Shown here piece by piece: positions 1 to 6,999 of a stretch of DNA of 22,300 nucleotides (positions are counted from its first letter, which is position 1; every line of letters starts with the position of its first letter). A model generated the notes under the pieces. That model was not told where the DNA came from, did not search any database, and saw only the letters and a list, made by a program, of their open reading frames with translations. The stretch is from Clostridiales bacterium (lineage in GTDB: Bacteria > Bacillota > Clostridia > Lutisporales > Lutisporaceae). The stretch lies in contig JAAYKT010000111.1 in assembly GCA_012522255.1 (NCBI GenBank), positions 1 to 22,300 on the forward strand. The letters run 5' to 3'. A program made the position numbers and the translations under genes.

Positions 1-94
1 CATACACATGCAGTTAAGGGCTATTTTTCTCATAATTTGCTGCAAAAGACGGGAAACGAAAAGAATGGAAAGAATGGGAATTAAAATTTTAAGG

Positions 95-124
95 TTGACA
101 AAAGCATAGCAGTTATGTTACTTT
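95..124 (+). promoter_or_regulatory. Promoter of the T-box/ABC transporter operon
   Basis: A perfect -35 hexamer TTGACA (95-100) is followed after 18 bases by TACTTT (119-124) with an extended TG two bases upstream (116-117). Transcription would start near 131, just before the T-box stem I. The -10 is imperfect, so its exact position is inferred. Confidence 0.55.
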
Positions 125-130
125 TATAAA

Positions 131-420
131 TATCATAATAATATAGATAAAGCTGTGATAAGAAATAGTAGGTATAATATGTTTTATAGAGAGTGTACGG
201 TTGGTGGAAGTACATAAGCAGATTATAGTGAACACATCTTTGAGTCAATCGATGAAACCTTTTGGGAGTAGTTGGATTCGGGAACTCGCACCCGTTACAG
301 TGCAAAAGTATGATAGTACTTTTTGAGGTTGATGCTGCGAGGTATCAATAAAAAAGAGGTGGAACCACGTGATTAAGACTCTCGTCCTCTAGCCAATGCT
401 AGGAGACGGGAGTTTTTTAT
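131..420 (+). promoter_or_regulatory. T-box riboswitch leader (probable His specifier CAC)
   Basis: This leader senses uncharged tRNA and controls the downstream ABC importer by antitermination. Visible parts, in order: AGTA (167-170) as the 5' side of the specifier loop; TATAAT (173-178) pairing exactly with ATTATA (222-227) in stem I; the AGAGAG and TTGGTGG distal motifs (about 188-207) between TGTAC and GTACA; then GAA-CAC-A, where the codon at 233-235 sits in the usual specifier position; and the T-box sequence GAGGTGGAACCACG (356-369), followed by a terminator. CAC would mean histidine, fitting a polar amino acid importer; T-box-controlled predicted histidine importers (HisXYZ type) are known in Firmicutes. 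The variable base of the UGGA bulge is A, which pairs with U73 and not with the C73 normal for tRNA-His, so a threonine reading (ACA, 232-234) cannot be excluded. T-box identity is secure; amino acid identity is inference. Confidence 0.9.
378..419 (+). terminator. T-box intrinsic terminator
   Basis: ACTCTCGTCCTCTAGC (378-393) pairs, with a few G-U or mismatched positions, with GCTAGGAGACGGGAGT (398-413), followed by a T run. It competes with the antiterminator containing the T-box sequence just upstream. About 170 bases without a recognised gene follow before the first start codon. Confidence 0.85.
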
Positions 421-589
421 TTATAAAAACAAATCACGGTCTATTCCACGTTGATATGCTATAGAATGCAATGTCCAAAATTTGACGCAGCCGCCTTTAT
501 ACCGGTAATTATTATACTTAAAACTTACGTCAGCTAATAAATTATGGTTAGCGGTTAAAACATTATTAGAAAAATAGGAGGAGGCTATT

Positions 590-1450
590 ATGAAAAAAAT
601 TATGAAGACGGCTTTGGTCATGGTGGCAATTCTACTTGCAATAGTGTTGGCAAGTGGTTGTACAGAAAGGTCTTTAATTGAAACATCTGTTAATCGTTTG
701 GAGGAAATAAAAAAAAGAGGGTATATAGAAGTGGTTATGGAGCCATATTTTGCACCTTATGAGTTTATTGATCCATCTAAAAGCGGCAGTGAGAAATATG
801 TAGGCAGTGACGTTGAGTTGGCAAAATATATTGCAGAAAAATTAGGAGTGGAGTTGAAGATCATACCTTTGGAGTTTACGGCAGTTTTAGGCGGCATTGC
901 GGAAGGAAAGTATGATTTGGCTATTTCTGCTTTGGCATATACCCCTTTAAGAGCGGAAGCAATGATTTTGTCCAAGGGTTATTATTTTTCAGAAGATGCT
1001 CCCGGATACGGGCTGCTAATCAGGAAAGAGGATGAGGATAAAATAAAGGACGCAAATGATTTGTCGAACAAAACGGTAGTCGCCCAAAGCGGGTCCCTTC
1101 AAGAATTATTTGTAAATGAACAGATACCTAAGTATAAGGAGTTCAAGAGAGTGTCCGCTACAACGGATGGAATACTGATGGTTGAGCAAAACAAAGCAGA
1201 TTCATGCGTTGTTGCCATATCAATGGCACAACTATATATTGATGCTAACACGGGAAGTGGTTTAAAAATTGTGGATGATTTTGAATTTAAGGTAGATAAA
1301 GCATTAAGCGGTACAAGAATAGGGATAACATTAGGTGAAAATGAACTTGCCGAAAAGATTAATGAAATTATAGATGATGTGGTAGATTCTGGTCAGTACG
1401 AACAATGGTATAAAGAGTATGCAGAATACGCAAAACAATTAGGATTGTAA
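590..1450 (+). CDS. ABC transporter substrate-binding lipoprotein, polar amino acid family
   Basis: Extracellular solute-binding protein (family 3, SBP_bac_3 type) that captures an amino acid and hands it to the permease encoded next. The N-terminus has Lys residues, a hydrophobic segment (about 7-21) and a lipobox LASGC with the lipidated Cys at residue 24. The mature part contains the family pattern: a start resembling IKKRGYIEVVMEPYFAPYEF, then GSDVELAKYIAEKLGV, and a second lobe with VVAQSGSLQEL. The 286 aa length is normal. The ATG follows a strong AGGAGGAGG (576-584). The gene lies behind the T-box and 25 bases before the permease gene, so it belongs to one operon. Histidine as ligand is inferred only from the T-box specifier; cystine, arginine or another polar amino acid cannot be excluded from the protein. 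Confidence 0.9.
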   Translation: MKKIMKTALVMVAILLAIVLASGCTERSLIETSVNRLEEIKKRGYIEVVMEPYFAPYEFIDPSKSGSEKYVGSDVELAKYIAEKLGVELKIIPLEFTAVLGGIAEGKYDLAISALAYTPLRAEAMILSKGYYFSEDAPGYGLLIRKEDEDKIKDANDLSNKTVVAQSGSLQELFVNEQIPKYKEFKRVSATTDGILMVEQNKADSCVVAISMAQLYIDANTGSGLKIVDDFEFKVDKALSGTRIGITLGENELAEKINEIIDDVVDSGQYEQWYKEYAEYAKQLGL

Positions 1451-1475
1451 TATTTGAAGGGGATTGGGTAAGGTT

Positions 1476-2141
1476 ATGATTGATACAATAATTGAACTAT
1501 GGAATAAATATAGTTATGTCTATATTGACGGGCTAATTGGAACCCTTTGGTTGGCCGCATTGACAGTATTTGCAGCTACCTTTTTAGGAACATTTATAGC
1601 AATTATGAAGCTAACGAAAATCAAAATACTGGACATAATTACATCTGCATATATAGGTTTACTTAGAGGGACTCCCATACTTTTGCAACTATACTTCTTC
1701 TGGTTAATATTGCCTAAAGCGTTTCCAATCAAGTTAAGTGATACAACGTGCATAATTGTTGCTTTGATTGTGAATGCGAGCTCCTACGTGGCAGAGGTTG
1801 TAAGGGCAGGCATACAAGCGGTTGATAAAGGGCAGGTGGAAGCTGCAAGAAGCTTAGGGTTATCAAATGTAAACACGATGAAAAAAATTGTTCTCCCTCA
1901 AGCCATCAAAAACATTCTTCCGGCATTGGGGAATGAATATATTTCAATGATTAAACAAACATCCTTGGCATCGGTATTCTTTGTACAAGAGCTTATGACA
2001 TCATATAAAACTGTGCAATCCGCGACTTTTTTGGCGATACCCTCGTTGATAATTGCAGGTATAATCTATCTTATAGTGACAACCGTATTGACCAAAGGGT
2101 TGAATATATTTGAAAGAAGGCTCCAAGCCAATGAAGAGTAA
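1476..2141 (+). CDS. Amino acid ABC transporter permease (HisM/GlnP family)
   Basis: Integral membrane subunit of the importer. It has about five hydrophobic segments (roughly 20-44, 58-79, 92-110, 160-175, 185-210) and the cytoplasmic EAA loop beginning at E122 (EAARSLGLS, ending LPQA), which contacts the ATPase. LLRGTPILLQL near 62-72 is typical of the HisMQ subfamily. The ATG at 1476 was preferred over an in-frame TTG at 1464, because the purine-rich AAGGGG (1457-1462) leaves no spacing for the TTG. The product is 221 aa, normal for the family. A single permease gene suggests a homodimer. Its end overlaps the ATPase gene by 11 bases, indicating translational coupling. Confidence 0.9.
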   Translation: MIDTIIELWNKYSYVYIDGLIGTLWLAALTVFAATFLGTFIAIMKLTKIKILDIITSAYIGLLRGTPILLQLYFFWLILPKAFPIKLSDTTCIIVALIVNASSYVAEVVRAGIQAVDKGQVEAARSLGLSNVNTMKKIVLPQAIKNILPALGNEYISMIKQTSLASVFFVQELMTSYKTVQSATFLAIPSLIIAGIIYLIVTTVLTKGLNIFERRLQANEE

Positions 2142-2874
2142 AGAATTAATCAAGGTTCTGGGGTTAAATAAATACTTTGGAAAATTAAAAGTTCTGGATA
2201 ATATAACTCAGAGTTTTTACGATGGAGAGGTTGTATCTATTATTGGGCCGTCAGGCAGCGGTAAAAGCACTTTTTTGAGATGTTTGAATTTATTAGAAAG
2301 GCCGTCAAGCGGTAAGATATATTTTGAAGGATCGGATTTGAATAATAAAAACATTAACTTAGACAAGTATAGGCAAAAGGTAGGTATGGTTTTTCAACTT
2401 TTTAATGTTTTTCCACATTTAAAGGTTATAGAAAATATTACTTTAACTCCGATAATTGAAAAAAAATTACCTAAGGATGAAGCAGAAAGAAAGGCAGAGG
2501 AACTTTTAAGGCGGGTTGGGTTGTTAGATAAAAGAGATGTTTATCCTACAAAGCTTTCAGGAGGTCAAAAACAACGATTGGCGATTGTAAGGGCATTAGC
2601 CATGGATCCCAAGGTAATGTTATTTGATGAACCGACCAGCGCTTTGGATCCCGAAATGGTTAAAGAGGTTTTGGATGTTATCGGCAGCTTGGTATTATCA
2701 GGTATGACCATAATTATAGCAACTCATGAAATGGGATTTGCAAAAAAAGTAAGCGATAGGGTTATGTTTATGGATGATGGGGTTATGCAGGAAGAGGGGC
2801 CTCCGGAGAAAATTTTTAATAATCCGGCAAACCCGAGGACAAAAGAATTTTTAAGCAAGGTGCTAAATAGTTGA
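2131..2874 (+). CDS. Amino acid ABC transporter ATP-binding protein (GlnQ/HisP family)
   Basis: Cytoplasmic ATPase energising the importer. Walker A GPSGSGKST at 39-47, Q-loop at Q89, signature LSGGQKQR at 142-149, Walker B VMLFDEP at 162-168 followed by the D-loop SALD, and the switch His in THEMGF (about 201). All catalytic elements are intact, and the length (247 aa) is usual for the polar amino acid subfamily. The ATG at 2131 lies inside the permease gene, with AGAAGG (2115-2120) as ribosome binding site; a TTG 21 bases earlier was rejected for lack of one. This is the last gene of the T-box operon unless readthrough reaches the amidohydrolase gene 89 bases downstream. Confidence 0.93.
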   Translation: MKSKELIKVLGLNKYFGKLKVLDNITQSFYDGEVVSIIGPSGSGKSTFLRCLNLLERPSSGKIYFEGSDLNNKNINLDKYRQKVGMVFQLFNVFPHLKVIENITLTPIIEKKLPKDEAERKAEELLRRVGLLDKRDVYPTKLSGGQKQRLAIVRALAMDPKVMLFDEPTSALDPEMVKEVLDVIGSLVLSGMTIIIATHEMGFAKKVSDRVMFMDDGVMQEEGPPEKIFNNPANPRTKEFLSKVLNS

Positions 2875-2895
2875 TAGGTGTAAAATTTTGTTTGC

Positions 2896-2925
2896 TTGAT
2901 AGTTGATGTCTAATTTTGTCATAAT
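2896..2925 (+). promoter_or_regulatory. Possible promoter of the M20 amidohydrolase gene
   Basis: TTGATA (2896-2901) and CATAAT (2920-2925) are spaced by 18 bases, upstream of the start at 2964. No terminator is seen after the ATPase gene, so the amidohydrolase gene may also be read from the T-box promoter. Confidence 0.4.
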
Positions 2926-2963
2926 ATGTTTTATTTTAATAAAATTATTTGAAGGGTGATTTT

Positions 2964-4400
2964 ATGTCAGAACTAAAATTTATAGAAGAAATACTTGAAA
3001 AAAAGAAAGAAAGGCTAATTAATGTCAGTGATAGGATATGGGAGTTAGCAGAATTGCCATACAATGAATATAACTCTTGTGATATTTTAATAAAAGAGCT
3101 CAAAAAAGAAGGTTTTTCGGTGGAAAAGGGTATGGCAGGTATGCCTACAGCATTTAAGGCAAGCTTTGGAACGGGAAAACCTGTGTGTGGGTTTTTGGGA
3201 GAATACGATGCACTGGATAACCTAAGTCAAGTGGCAGGGTGTACAGAAAGGAAACCGATAGAGGAGGGAAAACCGGGTCACGGATGCGGTCACAATCTTT
3301 TGGGGGCAGGTTCCTTGGGTGCTGCTTTGGTTTTAAAGGAATACTTAGTTGCCAACGGGCTAAGGGGAACTGTTATTTATTTTGGATGCCCTGCCGAAGA
3401 AGGCGCAGGTTCTAAGCAATTTATGGCCAGGGACGGACAGTTTGATGGTGTGGATTTTGTATATACCTGGCATCCGTCAACTATTAATCAGGTGCAGTCT
3501 GACAGGTCAGTAGCTATAATGGGTGCTAATTTTAAGTTTAAAGGAGTAACCGCCCATGCCGGTGCTTCACCGCATATTGGGAGAAGTGCCCTTGATGCGG
3601 CAGAGCTGATGAGTGTCGGGGCTAATTATTTGAGAGAACATATGATTGATCAGGCAAGAATACATTATGCATATATCGATGCAGGAGGTGTTTCGCCTAA
3701 TGTGGTACAAGACAGGGCCTTAGTCAAGTATGAAGTTCGTTCTCCAAAGACAGCACAGGTAAAGGATCTGTTTAAAAGGGTTGTAAAAGTGGCAAAAGGC
3801 GCTGCTCTCATGACAGAAACAGAAGTAGATTATGAAATAACTATGGCATATTCGGACTATATAGCCAATTCTGCATTAGCAGAGGTTGCTGATGAAGCTT
3901 TCAGAGAGGTAGGCGCCCCAAAATGGGATGAAGAGGATTATAAATTGGCAAAAGCATATTTGTTTAGTTATAATGAATTCACCTTGAAATCAATAAAAGA
4001 ATATATAATTGATAAGTACGGAGAGGAAAATTTAAGTGAGATACTTGATAAGCCGTTGGATTCTATAGTTCATTCTTATGATAGGAATAATACAAAATAT
4101 GTGTCTGGTTCAACGGATGTGGGAGACGTATGTTATGCTGTGCCGACTATTAACTTTAATGTGGCAACTGCGTGTATAGGTAATATCGGGCATACATGGC
4201 AAAAGACAGGGCAGTCCAAAAGCCGGATTGCATATAAGGGGTTATTGACATCGGCAAAGGTTATGGCTCTGGCAGCTATTAAAACCATGAATAACCCGGA
4301 TGTAATTGTAAAGGCTAAAAACACTGTATTAAAACAAAACGGTGGGGCTTATGAATGTCCGTTACCTGATGATATAGAACCCCCTATCGGGAAATATTAA
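2964..4400 (+). CDS. M20 family amidohydrolase, AbgB-like
   Basis: Zinc/manganese-dependent amidohydrolase of the M20D group, closest by motif to AbgB, the p-aminobenzoyl-glutamate hydrolase B subunit. It probably cleaves an amide bond of an N-acylated amino acid or short peptide in the cytoplasm. Visible: GEYDAL near residue 80; HGCGHN at 106-111, with Cys108 and His110 as likely metal ligands; PAEEGAG with the catalytic Glu145/Glu146 pair; and WHPS with H170. The lid/dimerisation domain follows the first metal-binding half, and the C-terminal GHTWQ and SGSTDVGDV motifs complete the site. Length is 478 aa, as in AbgB. The ATG follows GAAGGGTG (2951-2958); an upstream TTG in frame was rejected. 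Directly behind an amino acid importer, it may process an imported N-acyl or dipeptide substrate. The substrate is unknown. Confidence 0.85.
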   Translation: MSELKFIEEILEKKKERLINVSDRIWELAELPYNEYNSCDILIKELKKEGFSVEKGMAGMPTAFKASFGTGKPVCGFLGEYDALDNLSQVAGCTERKPIEEGKPGHGCGHNLLGAGSLGAALVLKEYLVANGLRGTVIYFGCPAEEGAGSKQFMARDGQFDGVDFVYTWHPSTINQVQSDRSVAIMGANFKFKGVTAHAGASPHIGRSALDAAELMSVGANYLREHMIDQARIHYAYIDAGGVSPNVVQDRALVKYEVRSPKTAQVKDLFKRVVKVAKGAALMTETEVDYEITMAYSDYIANSALAEVADEAFREVGAPKWDEEDYKLAKAYLFSYNEFTLKSIKEYIIDKYGEENLSEILDKPLDSIVHSYDRNNTKYVSGSTDVGDVCYAVPTINFNVATACIGNIGHTWQKTGQSKSRIAYKGLLTSAKVMALAAIKTMNNPDVIVKAKNTVLKQNGGAYECPLPDDIEPPIGKY

Positions 4401-4505
4401 TGCCTTTAATCAAAAGTCAAATACAATAATCTGCAATTATGGATAAGCTATAATGAGAATAGTACCTATATAGCGGTACCAAAGGCAGATCACAAATTTT
4501 TTTTA
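4401..4505 (+). other. Intergenic stretch with weak inverted repeats
   Basis: TGCCTTT (4401-4407) is the inverse of AAAGGCA (4481-4487), and inside it GTACC (4462-4466) faces GGTAC (4475-4479). An eight-T run follows at 4497-4504. This could be a poor terminator for the amidohydrolase gene, but the hairpin is 17 bases away from the T run, so the assignment is weak. Confidence 0.3.
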
Positions 4506-4534
4506 TTGCCATAAAAATTTTATAGTGCTATAAT
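4506..4534 (+). promoter_or_regulatory. Promoter of the rpsF-ssb-rpsR operon
   Basis: TTGCCA (4506-4511), a 17-base spacer and a perfect TATAAT (4529-4534) with an extended TGC just before the -10. Transcription should start near 4541, giving a leader of about 60 bases before rpsF. A strong housekeeping promoter, as expected for ribosomal protein genes. Confidence 0.8.
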
Positions 4535-4547
4535 TATATGGCATAAA

Positions 4548-4587
4548 TCCCCGCTCTGCGCGTGCAGGGCCGTTTAGTCCGAGGGGA
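4548..4587 (+). promoter_or_regulatory. Candidate S6:S18-binding ribosomal leader
   Basis: TCCCC (4548-4552) can pair with GGGGA (4583-4587), enclosing a hairpin CTGC-GCGT-GCAG (4556-4567) and two CCG trinucleotides (4570-4572 and 4579-4581). Published S6:S18 leaders upstream of rpsF display a CCG in a structured element that mimics the 16S rRNA site and let the S6:S18 complex repress its own operon. Here the closing stem runs into the purine-rich ribosome binding region (4585-4594), so binding could block initiation. The fold was drawn by eye; assignment to this known class is inference. Confidence 0.5.
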
Positions 4588-4600
4588 GGAGGTGAAGATT

Positions 4601-4885
4601 ATGAATTTATACGAAACCATCTATATTATAAAGCCTGATGTTGAAGAAGAGGCTTTGACTTTAATTGTTGACAAATTTAAGGCTCTTGTTGAAGTAAACG
4701 GAGAGTTTGAAACTATTGACGATTGGGGCAAGAGAAAACTTGCATATCCTATAGAAGATTTTACAGAAGGCTTTTATATATATATGAAGTATAAAGCCGG
4801 CAGTGAAATACCCAAGGAATTGGATAGGGTATTTGGCATTACAGAAGACATCTTAAGGCATATAATTGTTAAGATTGAAAATTAA
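4601..4885 (+). CDS. rpsF: 30S ribosomal protein S6
   Basis: Small-subunit ribosomal protein that forms a heterodimer with S18 in the central domain of the 30S subunit. The sequence starts MNLYETIYIIKPDVEE, contains DDWGKRKLAYPIEDFTEGFYI (about 45-65) and ends with an RHIIVKIEN strand, all typical of S6. The 94 aa length is normal. The ATG at 4601 has a strong GGAGGAGGTG six or so bases upstream; a longer in-frame reading from 4562 was rejected because it begins inside the leader structure. First gene of the rpsF-ssb-rpsR operon, 17 bases before ssb. Confidence 0.97.
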   Translation: MNLYETIYIIKPDVEEEALTLIVDKFKALVEVNGEFETIDDWGKRKLAYPIEDFTEGFYIYMKYKAGSEIPKELDRVFGITEDILRHIIVKIEN

Positions 4886-4902
4886 GATTAGGTGGTGTAG
4901 TT

Positions 4903-5304
4903 GTGAATAAAGTAGCCATAGTTGGCAGATTAACGAGAGACCCGGAAATCAGATATGCCTCTGATAATCAATTAGCCATTACAAGGTTTACCGTAGCGGT
5001 AGACAGAATTTTTAAAAAAGAGGGTCAACCTACAGCTGATTTTTTACCGGTCGTTGTTTTTGGAAAAAACGCAGAGAATTGCCATAAGTACTTGGGAAAA
5101 GGCAGGCTGGTTTCGGTTGCGGGAAGACTGCAGTCAAGGACATGGGATGACCAGGATGGAAAACGACGTTATTCCTATGATATAATAGCTGACGAAGTTA
5201 ATTTTTTGGATAGAGGAGGAGACCCAAGACCTCAACCTACAATGGAAAACACAGGAGATGATGATTTTCATCCTGTGGAAGAGGAAGATGATCTCCCATT
5301 TTAA
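4903..5304 (+). CDS. ssb: Single-stranded DNA-binding protein
   Basis: Binds and protects single-stranded DNA during replication, repair and recombination, and recruits partner proteins through its tail. An OB-fold covers residues 1 to about 105, with the typical MNKVAIVGRLTRDPEIRYA start, FLPVVVFGKNAENC and VAGRLQSRTWDDQDG. A polar linker leads to the acidic tail ending DDLPF, the partner-binding tip. It is 133 aa; the tail is short but complete. The GTG start at 4903 has AGGTGGTG upstream. The position between rpsF and rpsR is the conserved bacterial order. Confidence 0.97.
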   Translation: MNKVAIVGRLTRDPEIRYASDNQLAITRFTVAVDRIFKKEGQPTADFLPVVVFGKNAENCHKYLGKGRLVSVAGRLQSRTWDDQDGKRRYSYDIIADEVNFLDRGGDPRPQPTMENTGDDDFHPVEEEDDLPF

Positions 5305-5325
5305 TAGTGATTGGAGGGAAAAGTA

Positions 5326-5574
5326 TTGAACAGACGTGGTTCAGGCGGAGGCGGCAGAATGCGCAAACCCAAAAAGCGTGTATGCAGCTTTTGCATAGAT
5401 AAAGTAGAATCAATTGATTATAAAGATGTAAATAAATTACGCAGATATCTCTCGGAAAGAGGCAAGATAATTCCAAGAAGAATATCAGGAAATTGTGCAA
5501 AACATCAAAGACAACTTACATTAGCCATAAAAAGGGCAAGAAATATAGCACTGCTTCCGTTTACATCAGAATAA
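5326..5574 (+). CDS. rpsR: 30S ribosomal protein S18, zinc-binding (C+) type
   Basis: Partner of S6 in the 30S platform. A basic, Gly-rich start (residues 2-18) is followed by CSFC (C20, C23), IDYKDV, LRRYLSERGKIIPRR, NCAKHQR (C57, H60) and the conserved LTLAIKRARNIALLPF. Three Cys plus His are the ligands expected for the zinc-binding form of S18; many Firmicutes carry a Cys-free form. The TTG at 5326 was chosen because GGAGGG (5313-5318) is correctly spaced before it; a TTG at 5311 lies upstream of that site. Length is 82 aa. Last gene of the operon, followed immediately by a terminator. Confidence 0.95.
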   Translation: MNRRGSGGGGRMRKPKKRVCSFCIDKVESIDYKDVNKLRRYLSERGKIIPRRISGNCAKHQRQLTLAIKRARNIALLPFTSE

Positions 5575-5582
5575 CATGCATA

Positions 5583-5606
5583 AAAACCCGATTTTTCGGG
5601 TTTTTT
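5583..5606 (+). terminator. Terminator of the rpsF-ssb-rpsR operon
   Basis: AAAACCCG (5583-5590), a six-base loop and CGGGTTTT (5597-5604) continuing into a T run to 5606. A classic intrinsic terminator nine bases after the rpsR stop. Confidence 0.9.
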
Positions 5607-5706
5607 CCTATATTTTCACCTTTGTTTTTTCTTGGTCATTTGCCTCAATAAGCAGGAAAAACAAATCTTTCATAGAATTAATAGAGGATGGAAAGGTGGG
5701 AGATGC

Positions 5707-6024
5707 ATGAATATTGATACAGATATTACGCGAAACATAAGAATAATTGAATTTTTGAAATCTGAGCTTTTGACTTCCATAGCATCTTTATTTCACAACC
5801 TTTTAAAAGGCTCAAAGGTGAACAGAGATGCTGTTTTGGACGTGCTCTCAAATATAATTCTTGTTACATATATCCTGTCAAAAAGATTGGGTTATAATCA
5901 TAGTGTTATTGATTCAAAAATATTGGACAAAATAAGAATCGGTAAATTGGAAGACCATGAGACAGAAAAGTGGTATGGCGATTTATCGGATCTTTCAGAT
6001 TATTTGAAAGGGCAGAATAGATAG
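5707..6024 (+). CDS. MazG-like family protein
   Basis: Small protein (105 aa), mostly helical. NIRIIEFLKSELLTSIASLFHNLLKG (about 9-34) followed by VLSNIILVTYILSKRLG (about 45-62) resembles the short clostridial MazG-like family (PF12643 type), commonly found between rpsR and yybS. MazG proteins are all-alpha nucleoside triphosphate pyrophosphohydrolases, but I cannot see a full EExxE-type metal site here, so enzymatic activity is doubtful. The start at 5707 follows AAGGTGGGAG (5693-5702); an in-frame extension to 5632 was rejected because it has no ribosome binding site and an unrelated sequence. The next gene starts nine bases after its stop. Confidence 0.7.
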   Translation: MNIDTDITRNIRIIEFLKSELLTSIASLFHNLLKGSKVNRDAVLDVLSNIILVTYILSKRLGYNHSVIDSKILDKIRIGKLEDHETEKWYGDLSDLSDYLKGQNR

Positions 6025-6033
6025 AGGTGAATT

Positions 6034-6999
6034 ATGAAAACTGTTAATACAAAAGCCTTGGTAGAAGGGGCAGTATTCGCATCACTTACTGCTGTACTCG
6101 GTATAATGGTTTACTATATACCCCTTTTATCGTTGATTGGAATGTTTTGGGCTGTGCCGATAATAATAATGGGATTTAGGAATGGGTTTAAGGTGAGTTT
6201 TATTTCTGCAATAGTGGCAGGTATTTTGGTATCTATGTTTACAGAGCCCTACAGCGGAATATATTTGTTCTTGGTATTTGGAATATCGGGTATTTATATG
6301 GGAAACCTTATGAATAAAAAGGTAAACCCTTCCATTAACATATTGACCTCCGGGCTTATATTGGGCATTTGTTCTGCTGCCGGCATCATTATCAGCTTTT
6401 GGCTTGTCGGACAGTCACCAACTCAAGGCGCCGATAATCTTATAAAAATGATGTATGAAGCTACCGAGTCAGCAGCCGATATGTATCGAAATATGGGGAT
6501 ACCGGCAGAACAAATAGAAGAATTTACAACTAAATTTAAACAAAGTATGGAAGCTATAAAGTTTATTATACCTGCTTTTTTCATTATCAACGGTGTGGTG
6601 TTTTCTTTCGCAAATTTCAAATTATCAAAAATAATATTAAGCAGAATGAAATATACAATGGAAGATATAAAACCTTTTTCAAAGTGGCGGTTACCGGATA
6701 ATTTTTCTATAGGAATATTCTTTTTAATGTTTCTTACGATGGGTGCCTTTTATTTGAAAGTACCAAATATTGAGACGGTACTTATTAATATATTTTTTCT
6801 GTTAAAATGGGTCTTTACAATTTTAGGGCTATCCGTGGCAAATTTTATGGTTGTAAAATACGGTATTACCAAGTTTGTAAAGGTTTTAATACTTGTTATT
6901 TTGTTTTTTGCCTTACAGAATCTTTTGATGATAGCGGGAATCTTCGATGCGATTTTTGATATTAGAAAAATAGGCAAGAGGTACAGCGGGGGGATATAA
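6034..6999 (+). CDS. yybS: YybS/DUF2232 family membrane protein
   Basis: Polytopic membrane protein, 321 aa, with about eight hydrophobic segments: paired N-terminal ones (about 10-35, 38-55), a further cluster (58-140), one near 180-195 and three in the C-terminal third (from about 228). The N-terminal KALVEGAVFASLTAVLGIMVYYIP resembles the S components of ECF vitamin transporters, as noted for DUF2232. The function is not established. Start ATG after AGAGGTGA (6023-6030). The gdpP start codon follows its stop directly, a neighbour pair (yybS-gdpP/yybT) conserved across Firmicutes. Confidence 0.85.
   Translation: MKTVNTKALVEGAVFASLTAVLGIMVYYIPLLSLIGMFWAVPIIIMGFRNGFKVSFISAIVAGILVSMFTEPYSGIYLFLVFGISGIYMGNLMNKKVNPSINILTSGLILGICSAAGIIISFWLVGQSPTQGADNLIKMMYEATESAADMYRNMGIPAEQIEEFTTKFKQSMEAIKFIIPAFFIINGVVFSFANFKLSKIILSRMKYTMEDIKPFSKWRLPDNFSIGIFFLMFLTMGAFYLKVPNIETVLINIFFLLKWVFTILGLSVANFMVVKYGITKFVKVLILVILFFALQNLLMIAGIFDAIFDIRKIGKRYSGGI

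Noticed and set aside
173..178. Perfect TATAAT as a promoter -10
   Set aside because: It pairs exactly with ATTATA (222-227) within T-box stem I, has no -35 at the right distance, and the T-box 5' elements lie upstream of it.
482..519. A second promoter between the T-box terminator and the lipoprotein gene (TTGACG followed by TAATTA or TATACT)
   Set aside because: The -10 match is poor or the spacing is wrong, and a T-box-bypassing promoter would defeat the leader; not convincing.
421..621. Minus-strand reading frame across the leader and start of the lipoprotein gene
   Set aside because: No family resemblance; overlaps the ribosome binding site and signal peptide of a clear plus-strand gene.
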